DNA of 45,098 nucleotides from Novosphingobium sp. (GTDB taxonomy: Bacteria; Pseudomonadota; Alphaproteobacteria; Sphingomonadales; Sphingomonadaceae), in the NCBI GenBank assembly GCA_004211435.1, contig SECS01000045.1, positions 1 through 45,098 of the forward strand. The letters run 5' to 3'. Shown here one piece after another: positions 7,265 through 14,837 of this stretch (position 1 is the first letter of the stretch; every line of letters starts with the position of its first letter). Both the position numbers and the translations under genes were made by a program. Below the pieces are notes generated by a model. That model made no database searches. It saw only the letters and a list, made by a program, of their open reading frames with translations, and had not been told where the DNA came from.

Positions 7265-8014
7265 ATGCCGAAAGGGACGATGGAAGCGCTGATCATCGCC
7301 GCGGGATACGGCAGCCGCTTGCGGGACATCTCCGAATCGAAGCCGCTGACACCGGTCGCGGGCGTGCCGCTGATCGAACTCGGCGTGCGCCAGGCCGCCG
7401 CCGCGGGGGCGACGCGCGTCGTCGTGGTCACCGGCCATGCGGCCGAGCGCGTCGAGGCGGCGCTGCCGGGCCTAGCCGAACTGGCCGGCATTCCGGTCGT
7501 CGCGGAGCGGGTCGAGGACTGGTCGAAGCCCAACGGCTTTTCGGTCATGGCCGGCGCGGCACGGATCGACGGCGACTATCTGCTGATGATGGCGGATCAC
7601 ATCTTTTCGGCCGGGATACTCAAGGATCTGGCGCGTGCCGGCTCGGACGAGCGCGGCGTGACCCTGGCGGTCGACCGCCGTGTCACCAGCCCGCTGATCG
7701 ACCCCGACGATGCGACCTGGGTTTCCACCGACGATTGCGGCCGCATCCGCGCGATCGGCAAGACGATTCCCGAATACGATGCGGTCGATTGCGGCGCCTT
7801 CCTGGCGACGCCCGAACTGGCCAAGGCGATCGCCGCGGCCGTCGCCGCGGGCAAGGCCGGCAGCCTGTCCGACGGCATGCAGCGGCTCGCCGACGCGGGT
7901 CGCGCAGGCACGATGGACATTGGCGAGGCCTGGTGGCTCGACGTCGACGATCCGCGCGCCCACGCGCTGGCCGAGGCGGAGGCCCCGGCCGAGCTCAAGG
8001 AAATCTACGGGTAG
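7265..8014 (+). CDS. Inositol-1-phosphate cytidylyltransferase-like nucleotidyltransferase
   Basis: A 249-residue GT-A fold nucleotidyltransferase with the loop GYGSRL (14-19), SKPL (25-28), the strand RVVVVTGHA (51-59), KPNGFSVM (88-95) and MMADHIF (108-114). The last two resemble the substrate and metal sites of the CTP:inositol-1-phosphate cytidylyltransferase domain known from Archaeoglobus and other thermophiles, as I remember that family. It directly follows inositol-phosphate synthase. Together these suggest CTP plus inositol phosphate giving CDP-inositol. I chose ATG at 7265; the frame is open further upstream, but that would overlap the synthase gene and the hairpin. ATG at 7280 is an alternative start. 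The specific substrate is inference. Confidence 0.85.
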   Translation: MPKGTMEALIIAAGYGSRLRDISESKPLTPVAGVPLIELGVRQAAAAGATRVVVVTGHAAERVEAALPGLAELAGIPVVAERVEDWSKPNGFSVMAGAARIDGDYLLMMADHIFSAGILKDLARAGSDERGVTLAVDRRVTSPLIDPDDATWVSTDDCGRIRAIGKTIPEYDAVDCGAFLATPELAKAIAAAVAAGKAGSLSDGMQRLADAGRAGTMDIGEAWWLDVDDPRAHALAEAEAPAELKEIYG

Positions 8015-8019
8015 AAAAG

Positions 8020-8140
8020 ATCCTCCCCCATAGGGGGAGGGGGACCGCCGCCTTGGGCGGTGGTGGAGGGGTGTCCCCGCTGGTGGTTACACCCCTCCGT
8101 CAGCCCTGCGGGCTGCCATCTCCCCGTGTCGGGGAGGGAT
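8020..8140. repeat. Composite hairpin repeat (REP-like) between convergent genes
   Basis: Several hairpins follow one another: CCTCCCCC with GGGGGAGG at 8022-8040, ACCGCCGCC with GCGGTGGT just after it, the perfect GGAGGGGTGT/ACACCCCTCC pair around a 14-base loop, AGCCC/GGGCT, and TCCCCG/CGGGGA at the end. Units of this kind recur in sphingomonad intergenic regions. Here it separates the plus-strand nucleotidyltransferase from the minus-strand DUF2141 gene and probably ends both transcripts. A smaller relative lies at 34315-34337. Confidence 0.7.
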
Positions 8141-8148
8141 CTATCCGC

Positions 8149-8646
8149 TTACGGATACTTCATCTGGACGCGCGTGGTCAGGCCCGAGCGCGGGATGTTG
8201 AGGCGGACCGAGCGGAATGACGGCAGGCCGGCAAGCGTCGGCGGGTTGTTCGAGAAGCCGAAGCCCTCGGCCGGGAAGCCGATTCCGGTGCGATCGAACG
8301 AACGGTTGCCGTTCTCGTCGTGATAGAGCGCCAGCGCATAGACGCCGGGTTTCGGCACGAAGATGCACATGCGCGTGGTGCCGGCTTCCGCGTTGACGCG
8401 GCCGACGTAGAGCGAGCCGTGGCGCACTAGGAACTTGCTGGGCTTGTCTTCGTAGAGCGTGACCGCAAGCAGTCCGCTGCCGCTGCGCAGGCCCTGCGCG
8501 ACGACATTGATCCAGGTCGAGCTGGGTGTGCCGGTGCAGCCCGGAGGCGGCGCGGCGGCCGGCTGGGCGGCAACGGGGCTCGTGGACAGGGTCAGTGCGG
8601 CGGCGCAGGCGAGCGCGGCGGCGCTCAGACGTCTGGGCAAGGTCAT
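8149..8646 (-). CDS. DUF2141 family exported protein
   Basis: A 165-residue protein with a clear signal peptide: basic MTLPRR, hydrophobic Ala/Leu core, and a likely cleavage at SPVAAQ near residue 28. The mature part has the DUF2141 pattern, with LAVTLYEDKPSKFL, a central MCIFVPKPGVYALALYHDENGN (read in two parts: MCIFVPKPG and YALALYHDENGN) and GIGFPAEGFGFSNN towards the end. The family is a small periplasmic or outer-surface beta-sandwich of unknown function, common in sphingomonads. It is a single gene, with the hairpin repeat immediately downstream and rpe diverging upstream. Confidence 0.85.
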   Translation of the reverse strand: MTLPRRLSAAALACAAALTLSTSPVAAQPAAAPPPGCTGTPSSTWINVVAQGLRSGSGLLAVTLYEDKPSKFLVRHGSLYVGRVNAEAGTTRMCIFVPKPGVYALALYHDENGNRSFDRTGIGFPAEGFGFSNNPPTLAGLPSFRSVRLNIPRSGLTTRVQMKYP

Positions 8647-8941
8647 GGGCTAGTCGGTCCTGACAATGAATCGGGTATGGCGGGGGCGGCTTTCTCAGCA
8701 ACAATGTGTTGCTTTCAAGGCGAAGAGGCCAGAGCGAGGGAGCCTGTGCCCCCTTCGAACAGGCTCCATATGCGATTCGGGCGCTGAATACAGACTGAAT
8801 TTGCGCAACCCCCACCGCCCGCGATCCGGCGCAAGCTCTGCCGCGGTCGTCGCATAACGCCATCGCGTGTGGAAAAAGCCACGTTCCGTCCTTGTCGCCC
8901 CAAGATGTGGTGTCTAATCGCCGTGCCAAGGAGCTAGTTCC
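8647..8941. other. Divergent intergenic region between the DUF2141 gene and rpe
   Basis: This 295-base gap must hold the promoters of both genes. I see no RNA gene, ORF with coding character or strong hairpin. The only definite signal is AAGGAG at about 8928-8933, the ribosome site for rpe. Confidence 0.5.
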
Positions 8942-9607
8942 ATGTCCGCGCCGTTGATTTCGCCTTCGATCCTGTCCGCCGACTTCTCGCGCCTCGGCGA
9001 GGAGGTGCGCGCGATCGACGCTGCCGGGGCCGACTGGATCCATGTCGACGTCATGGACGGACATTTCGTCCCCAATATTACGATCGGCCCGATGGTGGTG
9101 AAGGCACTGCGTCCGCACACGACCAAGCCCTTCGACGTTCACCTGATGATCTCGCCCGTCGATTCCTATCTCGAGGCCTTCGCCCAGGCCGGCGCCGACA
9201 TCATCACGGTTCATCCAGAAGCCGGGCCGCACATCCACCGTACGGTCCAGGCGATCAAGGGTCTGGGCAAGCAGGCAGGCGTCTCGCTCAATCCGGGCAC
9301 GCCGGCCAAGATGCTCGACTATCTGATCGACGACATCGATCTGGTCCTGATCATGAGCGTCAATCCCGGCTTTGGCGGCCAGAGCTTTATCTCGAGCCAG
9401 CTCCGCAAGATCGAGGCGGTGCGCAAGATGATCGACAAGTCGGGCCGCGACATCCGGCTCGAGGTCGACGGCGGCGTCGACGTCGGGACGATACGGTCCT
9501 GCGTCGAGGCTGGTGCCGACGTGCTGGTCGCGGGTACGGCGACCTTCCGCGGCGGGCCCGATCGCTATGCCGCCAATATCGCCGCACTCAAGGCTCTGGG
9601 CGACTGA
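8942..9607 (+). CDS. rpe: Ribulose-phosphate 3-epimerase
   Basis: A 221-residue TIM-barrel enzyme of the pentose phosphate pathway that interconverts ribulose 5-phosphate and xylulose 5-phosphate. It shows the family opening [17 protein letters not shown], the metal-binding [23 protein letters not shown]-type [21 protein letters not shown] and the phosphate-binding [11 protein letters not shown] with the late AGTATFRG. The metal ligands and both catalytic Asp residues are present. AAGGAG lies nine bases before the ATG. The heparinase-like gene begins immediately after the stop, so the two share a transcript. Confidence 0.96.
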   Translation: MSAPLISPSILSADFSRLGEEVRAIDAAGADWIHVDVMDGHFVPNITIGPMVVKALRPHTTKPFDVHLMISPVDSYLEAFAQAGADIITVHPEAGPHIHRTVQAIKGLGKQAGVSLNPGTPAKMLDYLIDDIDLVLIMSVNPGFGGQSFISSQLRKIEAVRKMIDKSGRDIRLEVDGGVDVGTIRSCVEAGADVLVAGTATFRGGPDRYAANIAALKALGD

Positions 9608-11515
9608 ATGATGGGCGAGACGGCCATTTCCGATCTCGCCGCAACGCGCCGCTCCGGCGCCGACAACGGAGCCATTCCGCTGGTCGCAGCGGGCGAGGAG
9701 AGCGGATTGATCGAGACGGGCGGCAGCGATCCTGATGCCGAGACCGAAATCGCGGCAGGACGCGGCGAGCTGATCGAGCCCGGCCGCGCGCTGGCGCTCG
9801 CCGATTTCTCGCCGCCGTCCCTCGGCGCCGGCGAATGGCTGGTTCGCTTCGCCTACCGGCTCGGCGTGCCCGGCTCGATGCTGTCCTCGCCTCTGGGCAA
9901 GACCAGCAAGACCCGCCTGCTGGCCACCGTTTCCAATCCGCTGCCCGGTGATCGCGCCGGCGGCACCGCGCTGCGCGCCGGCCATTTCCTGGTCCACGGC
10001 GCCAAGACGCCGATCGCGCAGATCGACTTTGCCGGCGCCGGCCGGATGACCCCGCCGCTCGAGCGCGTGGTCCATTCGTTCGCCTGGCTCGCCGATCTCG
10101 AGGCGAGCTGCCCGCGCGAGCAGGGCGCGCCCGTCGCGGAGCGGATCATTGCCTGCTGGCTCGATGCCAATGGCAAGCCGCCGTCGAAGCCCGGCAAGGG
10201 GCCGGCCTGGAGCCTGGCCAATGCCGGCGCGCGCCAGCTCAACTGGCTGGTCCAGGCGCCGCTGATCCTGTCGGGCAAGGACAAGCGCCTGCGTGCGCGG
10301 ATTCTCAGCGCGATCAGCGAGGGCGCGCGCTGGCTCGACAAGAACGTCGGCCGCGCCGAAGACCTGCTCGGCGCCGTCGCCGGCTGGTGCGGTATCGTCG
10401 CCGCGGGGCTGCTGCTGCCCGACGGTCGTGCGCGCCGGCTCTATGGCGAGGCAGGGCTGATCCGCGCGCTCGGCGATCTGATGGGCGACGACGGCGGCGT
10501 GCTCTCGCGCAGTCCGCTCGGCCAGATGGAGGCGATCGCCCTCCTCGTCACCCTGCGTGCCTGCTACCGCGCGACCCGGCGCGAGCCGCCGGCTTCGCTC
10601 GACAACCTGATTGCCGTGCTCGTGCCGCCGTTGCTGGCGCTGACCCATGGCGACGGTTCGCTCGGCTCGTGGCAGGGCTCTTGGGCGATCGACGCCGAGA
10701 CGATCGCGCGGCTGGTCGATGCCAGCGGCGTACGCACGCGGCCCTTGCGCGACGTGCGCCAGTGGGGCTTCCAGCGCGTGGTCGCGCAGAAGGGGCTGCT
10801 GCTGTTCGACGCGGCGCCGCCGCCGATGGCGAAGCACGCGCGCAACGGCTGCGCCTCGACCCTGGCTTTCGAATTCTCGCAGGGCGGACACCGCATCGTC
10901 GTCAACTGCGGCGGTTCGGGCTGTGCCGGCGGGCTCGTCCCGGTACGGCTCGAACAGGGCCTGCGCGCCACGGCGGCCCATTCGACCCTGGTGCTCGACG
11001 ACGCCAATTCGACGGCGGTGTTGATCAACGGCGGTATCGGTTCGGGCGTGTCCGAGGTCGACATCGACCGCCGTACGCTCGAGGGCGATGCCGGTACCAA
11101 GGGACGCGGCCGCGCGACCCGGCTCGAAGGCAGCCACAACGGCTACGCCGCGCGCTATGGCCTGGTCCACCGGCGCATCCTGATCCTGCGCGACGACGGT
11201 AACGAGCTGCGCGGCGAGGATCTGCTCGTGCCCACGGGCAAGAAGGGCAAGCGTGGCAAGGTCGGTTTCGCGATTCGCTTCCATCTCGGCCCCAATATCG
11301 AGCTCGGGCTGTCCGAGGACGGCAAGGGCGTCGGCATCGCCTTGCCCGACGGCTCCTACTGGCAGTTCCGCGCCGCGGGCGGTGACGTTTCGGTCGAGGA
11401 TTCGTTCTGGGTCGACGGGCAGGGCCGGCCGATGCCGATCCAGCAGCTCGTGGTCAGCGGCCTGGTCTCGCGCGGGGGCGGCAACTTCGCCTGGCTGCTC
11501 AAGAAGATGAGCTGA
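9608..11515 (+). CDS. Heparinase II/III family protein
   Basis: A 635-residue protein with an alpha-helical toroid from roughly residue 85 to 330 and a beta-sandwich heparinase II/III domain from about 370 to 620 (RIVVNCGGSGC, HSTLVLDDANSTAV, GSHNGYAARYGLVHRRILIL, and a region ending VEDSFWVDGQG). Characterised relatives are polysaccharide lyases of PL12 or PL21 type. The first 65 residues are acidic and low-complexity, with no signal peptide, so it looks cytoplasmic or exported by a non-classical route. The ATG directly follows the rpe stop. Sphingomonads keep this gene between rpe and purH. Its substrate is unknown; it could act on a surface glycan or have lost lyase activity. Confidence 0.88.
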   Translation: MMGETAISDLAATRRSGADNGAIPLVAAGEESGLIETGGSDPDAETEIAAGRGELIEPGRALALADFSPPSLGAGEWLVRFAYRLGVPGSMLSSPLGKTSKTRLLATVSNPLPGDRAGGTALRAGHFLVHGAKTPIAQIDFAGAGRMTPPLERVVHSFAWLADLEASCPREQGAPVAERIIACWLDANGKPPSKPGKGPAWSLANAGARQLNWLVQAPLILSGKDKRLRARILSAISEGARWLDKNVGRAEDLLGAVAGWCGIVAAGLLLPDGRARRLYGEAGLIRALGDLMGDDGGVLSRSPLGQMEAIALLVTLRACYRATRREPPASLDNLIAVLVPPLLALTHGDGSLGSWQGSWAIDAETIARLVDASGVRTRPLRDVRQWGFQRVVAQKGLLLFDAAPPPMAKHARNGCASTLAFEFSQGGHRIVVNCGGSGCAGGLVPVRLEQGLRATAAHSTLVLDDANSTAVLINGGIGSGVSEVDIDRRTLEGDAGTKGRGRATRLEGSHNGYAARYGLVHRRILILRDDGNELRGEDLLVPTGKKGKRGKVGFAIRFHLGPNIELGLSEDGKGVGIALPDGSYWQFRAAGGDVSVEDSFWVDGQGRPMPIQQLVVSGLVSRGGGNFAWLLKKMS

Positions 11516-11530
11516 GAAAACTAGGGTTTC

Positions 11531-11651
11531 TCACGCGAAGACGCGAAGGCGCGAAGAATAAGCGCCCGCGGCAACGCCGCTTTCTTCCCATGGCATTGCG
11601 ACGATGAGCGAGACCTTTGGCCAAGCGTTAGCTCTTTGCGTCTGCGCGTGA
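11531..11651. repeat. Long imperfect inverted repeat before purH
   Basis: The 18 bases at 11531-11548 match the reverse complement of 11634-11651 at 16 positions, with about 85 bases between. The left arm is itself a short tandem of ACGCGAAG-like units. Sequences of this type (Ser/Arg-like ACGCGAAGACGCGAAG runs) are scattered between genes in sphingomonads. It lies in the 257-base gap between the heparinase gene and purH; the purH promoter must lie within or after it. Confidence 0.55.
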
Positions 11652-11772
11652 ATCCCGTTTCTGCTTTTTCCGATCGTTCGAACAGCGGAAAAACGCCCGC
11701 CAGCGCTGGCGAATCGTGCGCAAAGGCCTATGGGGAGCCGCGACTCCTCCGCCAGCAACGAGAGCCCCACCC

Positions 11773-13365
11773 ATGACCGATGTGACCGTCCGCCGCGCGC
11801 TGCTTTCCGTTTCCGACAAGGCGGGACTCGCCGATCTCGGCAAGGCGCTCGCCGCGCGCGGGGTCGAGCTGGTGTCGACCGGCGGCACGGCCAAGGCGCT
11901 GCGCGATGCCGGGCTGACGGTGAAGGACGTGTCCGAACTGACCGGCTTTCCCGAGATGATGGACGGTCGCGTCAAGACCCTGCACCCCAAGGTCCACGGC
12001 GGGCTTCTGGCCGTGCGCGACGATGCCGAGCACGCCAAGGCGATGGCCGAGCACGAGATCGGCGCGATCGACCTCGTCGTCGTCAACCTCTACCCGTTCC
12101 GCGAGACCGTGGCCAAGGGCGGCACGCGCGACGAGGTGATCGAGAACATCGACATCGGCGGTCCCTCGATGGTGCGCTCGGCGGCGAAGAACCACGCCTA
12201 TGTCACGATCCTGACCGATCCCGCCGACTATGCGACCCTGCTGACCGAGCTCGAAGAGACCAACGGCGCGACGCGCATCGACTTCCGCAAGGCGATGGCG
12301 GCCAAGGCTTTCGCCGCGACCGCGAGCTACGATGCCGCGATCGCCGGCTGGTTCGCACGCACCGACCAGCAGCAGCACTTCCCGCCGACGCGCGCGGTCG
12401 CGAGCAAACTCGCCACGACCTTGCGCTATGGCGAAAACCCGCACCAGACCGCGGCGCTCTACCTGCCGACCTTCTCCTCGCTCGGCACCGGCATCCCCCA
12501 GGCCGAGCAGGTCCAGGGCAAGGAGCTGTCGTACAACAACTACAACGACGCCAATGCCGCGCTCGAGCTGGCGGGCGAGTTCGCCGGCCAGGCGCCGACG
12601 GTCGTCATCGTCAAGCACGCCAACCCTTGCGGCGTCGCCACGGCGCCGACCCTGCTCGAAGCCTGGGAAGCCGCGCTGGCTTGCGATTCGGTCTCGGCCT
12701 TCGGTGGCATCGTCGCCACCAACGTGCCGCTCGATGGCCCCACCGCCGAGGCGATCTGCAAGATCTTCACCGAAGTCGTCGTCGCGCCGGGCGCTGATGC
12801 GGCCGCGCGCGAGGCCTTCACCAAGAAGAAGAACCTGCGCCTGCTGATCAGCCAGGGCCTGCCCGATCCGCTGCGCCAGGGCTTCAACCAGATCGTCATT
12901 GCCGGCGGCCTGCTCGTGCAGGACCGCGATACCGGTTCGATCACGCGCGATCAGCTCAAGATCGTCACCAAGCGCCAGCCGACCGACCAGGAGGTGCGCG
13001 ACTGCCTGTTCGCCTGGACCGTGGCCAAGCACGTCAAGTCGAACGCGATCGTCTATGCCAAGGACGGCGTCACCGCGGGCATCGGCGCGGGCCAGATGAA
13101 CCGCCGCGATTCGTCGCGCATCGCCGCGATGAAGGCCAAGGAAGCGGCCGAGACCTATGGCTGGGCCTCGGCCCGGACGGTCGGCTCGGCGGTCGCTTCG
13201 GATGCTTTCTTCCCCTTCGCCGACGGCCTGCTTGCTGCGGCCGAGGCGGGTGCCACGGCGATCATTCAGCCGGGCGGCTCGATCCGCGACGACGAAGTCA
13301 TCGCTGCGGCGGACGAAGCAAATCTTGCGATGGTCTTCACTGGAATGCGGCATTTCCGTCACTAA
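11773..13365 (+). CDS. purH: Bifunctional AICAR transformylase / IMP cyclohydrolase
   Basis: A 530-residue enzyme for the last two steps of IMP synthesis: formyl transfer from 10-formyltetrahydrofolate to AICAR, then ring closure. The N-terminal cyclohydrolase (about 1-200) begins [13 protein letters not shown] and contains [26 protein letters not shown] and [18 protein letters not shown]. The C-terminal transformylase includes [14 protein letters not shown], the catalytic [18 protein letters not shown] and [14 protein letters not shown]. Length is normal. I start at ATG 11773 ([11 protein letters not shown]), because the upstream extension has no family similarity. It probably has its own promoter after the inverted repeat. 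Confidence 0.97.
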   Translation: MTDVTVRRALLSVSDKAGLADLGKALAARGVELVSTGGTAKALRDAGLTVKDVSELTGFPEMMDGRVKTLHPKVHGGLLAVRDDAEHAKAMAEHEIGAIDLVVVNLYPFRETVAKGGTRDEVIENIDIGGPSMVRSAAKNHAYVTILTDPADYATLLTELEETNGATRIDFRKAMAAKAFAATASYDAAIAGWFARTDQQQHFPPTRAVASKLATTLRYGENPHQTAALYLPTFSSLGTGIPQAEQVQGKELSYNNYNDANAALELAGEFAGQAPTVVIVKHANPCGVATAPTLLEAWEAALACDSVSAFGGIVATNVPLDGPTAEAICKIFTEVVVAPGADAAAREAFTKKKNLRLLISQGLPDPLRQGFNQIVIAGGLLVQDRDTGSITRDQLKIVTKRQPTDQEVRDCLFAWTVAKHVKSNAIVYAKDGVTAGIGAGQMNRRDSSRIAAMKAKEAAETYGWASARTVGSAVASDAFFPFADGLLAAAEAGATAIIQPGGSIRDDEVIAAADEANLAMVFTGMRHFRH

Positions 13366-13491
13366 ATAGACGGTTCGATCTCGTGATCGGTGCATTTTGT
13401 CGTGCTGACCACGGGAATGTGGCTTTATTCACTTCGTTGCAAGAGCAGCGGTGGCATGAGCCTTTCAACGGACGAATCACGAGCCCCTGCC

Positions 13492-13641
13492 ATGCAAATC
13501 TTCAACGCCGAGTTCTATCGCTACCTCGCCCTGGGCTTCGGTGCCGGGGCGATGCTCGTGCTCGCGACGATCGGCATCGGCGGCACGCAGGAACAGCCCG
13601 GCGGCATGGTGACGTCCGCCGTCGCGGCGCCGGCTCAGTAA
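13492..13641 (+). CDS. Small single-span membrane protein
   Basis: A 49-residue ORF (MQIFNAEFYRYLALGF...) with one hydrophobic stretch at about residues 11-28 and a Gly/Gln-rich tail ending AVAAPAQ. The codon choice looks like that of its neighbours. It lies between purH and msrA, 10 bases before the latter's start, so it may be co-transcribed. An in-frame ATG at 13456 would add twelve residues. I do not recognise the family. A single transmembrane helix with an N-terminal aromatic patch suggests a membrane micro-protein or an inner-membrane partner of an exported enzyme. Confidence 0.5.
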   Translation: MQIFNAEFYRYLALGFGAGAMLVLATIGIGGTQEQPGGMVTSAVAAPAQ

Positions 13642-13651
13642 GCGCGCGGCG

Positions 13652-14353
13652 GTGAAGCTCTCCGCTTCTCTCCGCCGGCTTCTCCTGTTCCCAGCGCTCG
13701 CGGCTATCGCCGCCTGCCAGCAGCTTGCTGCCAGCCCTGCCCAAGCGGCCGAGGCCACCGTGGTCGCGCCCCTCGCGCAGCGCCAGGCGAGCGAACCGCG
13801 CGGCCTTAAGACGGCGATCTTCGCCGGCGGCTGCTTCTGGGGGGTAGAAGGCGTGTTCAGCCACGTGCGCGGCGTGACCAGCGCGGTCTCGGGCTATCAT
13901 GGCGGCGATGCGAAGACCGCGCGTTACGAGCGGATACACGGCGGCGCGAGCGGCCACGCCGAATCGGTCCGCGTGACCTACGATCCCGCGCGCGTGCGCT
14001 ACGACCAACTGCTGCGTGTGTTCTTCTCGGTCGTCACCGATCCGACCCAGCTCGATCGCCAGGGACCCGACGTTGGCCGCGAATATCGCAATGCGTTGGT
14101 GCCGCTGAGCGCCGAGCAGCGCGCGGTCGCCGAGGCCTATCTCGCGCAGCTGCGCGGCTCGGGCGTCTGGCGCGCGCCGATCGTCACGCGGATCGAGGCC
14201 TACCGGCAGTTCTTTCCGGCCGAGGCCTATCACCAGGACTTCATGCTGGCGAACCCGGATCATCCCTATATCCGCCGCTGGGACGCGCCCAAGGTGGCAG
14301 CGCTGCGCCAGCTATTCCCCGGTTACTACAAGGCCGGCTTCACCAGCCGCTGA
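13652..14353 (+). CDS. msrA: Peptide methionine sulfoxide reductase MsrA, exported lipoprotein form
   Basis: A 233-residue MsrA that reduces the S-epimer of methionine sulfoxide. The catalytic motif is AGGCFWG, with nucleophile C61, followed by SGYHGG and GHAESVRV. GREYRNALV and the AEAYHQDF segment complete the domain. The first 35 residues are a signal peptide with a lipobox at I19-A20-A21-C22, so the mature protein is probably a lipoprotein outside the inner membrane. The start is GTG at 13652. Most bacterial MsrA proteins are cytoplasmic, so the export signal is worth note; the window's MsrB (28349-28840) carries a similar signal. The Zur-like gene follows after 20 bases. Confidence 0.92.
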   Translation: MKLSASLRRLLLFPALAAIAACQQLAASPAQAAEATVVAPLAQRQASEPRGLKTAIFAGGCFWGVEGVFSHVRGVTSAVSGYHGGDAKTARYERIHGGASGHAESVRVTYDPARVRYDQLLRVFFSVVTDPTQLDRQGPDVGREYRNALVPLSAEQRAVAEAYLAQLRGSGVWRAPIVTRIEAYRQFFPAEAYHQDFMLANPDHPYIRRWDAPKVAALRQLFPGYYKAGFTSR

Positions 14354-14373
14354 TTGCTGCCTATATCGGTGCC

Positions 14374-14835
14374 ATGTCCGGGCAACATCATCATCACGAG
14401 CACAGCGGCGAGAACCTGATCGACGCGGCGCGCCACGCGCTCGTCGATTCGGGCGAGCAATGGACCGACATGCGCGCCGACGTGTTCACCGCGCTCGCCG
14501 AGCGTGACCGGCCGGCTTCGGCTTACGACATCGCCGAGGCGGTCTCGGCGCTGCGCGGCAAACGCGTCGCGGCCAACAGCGTCTACCGTATCCTCGATCT
14601 TTTCGTGCGCACCAACCTCGCGCGGCGGGTCGAGAGCGCCAACGCCTATGTTGCCAACAGCCATCCGGGCTGCCGCCACGACTGCATCTTTCTGATCTGC
14701 GATTCGTGCGGGCAGGTGGTCCACATCGACGACGACAAGCTGACCGGCGCGCTGATCGGTGCGGCCAAGCAGGCCGGTTTCGCCGACGTGCGCCCGGTGG
14801 TCGAGCTGCGTGGCATGTGCGAGGCCTGCTCCTAG
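14374..14835 (+). CDS. zur: Fur family transcriptional regulator, Zur-like
   Basis: A 153-residue Fur superfamily protein. It has the N-terminal winged helix (WTDMRADVFTAL, ASAYDIAEAVS, RVAANSVYRILDLF) and a C-terminal metal and dimer domain. Ligands visible are the HPGCRHDC segment, the structural CxxC pair (CDSC) and a final CEAC. The Zur subgroup regulates zinc uptake; the lack of a typical Fur HHHDH regulatory site and the CxxC...CxxC pattern favour this over an iron regulator. The N-terminus has an unusual His-rich run (HHHHEH, residues 5-10), which might bind zinc. It is followed two bases later by the ATP-grasp gene, suggesting a shared transcript. Confidence 0.85.
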   Translation: MSGQHHHHEHSGENLIDAARHALVDSGEQWTDMRADVFTALAERDRPASAYDIAEAVSALRGKRVAANSVYRILDLFVRTNLARRVESANAYVANSHPGCRHDCIFLICDSCGQVVHIDDDKLTGALIGAAKQAGFADVRPVVELRGMCEACS

Positions 14836-14837
14836 GC

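Noticed and set aside
8141..11284. A 1047-codon open frame on the minus strand across rpe and the heparinase gene
   Set aside because: The plus-strand frames carry complete family motifs. The minus-strand translation is low-complexity, typical of shadow frames in GC-rich DNA.
11728..13395. A 555-codon minus-strand frame opposite purH
   Set aside because: purH is complete with both domains, and the antisense product has no recognisable fold.
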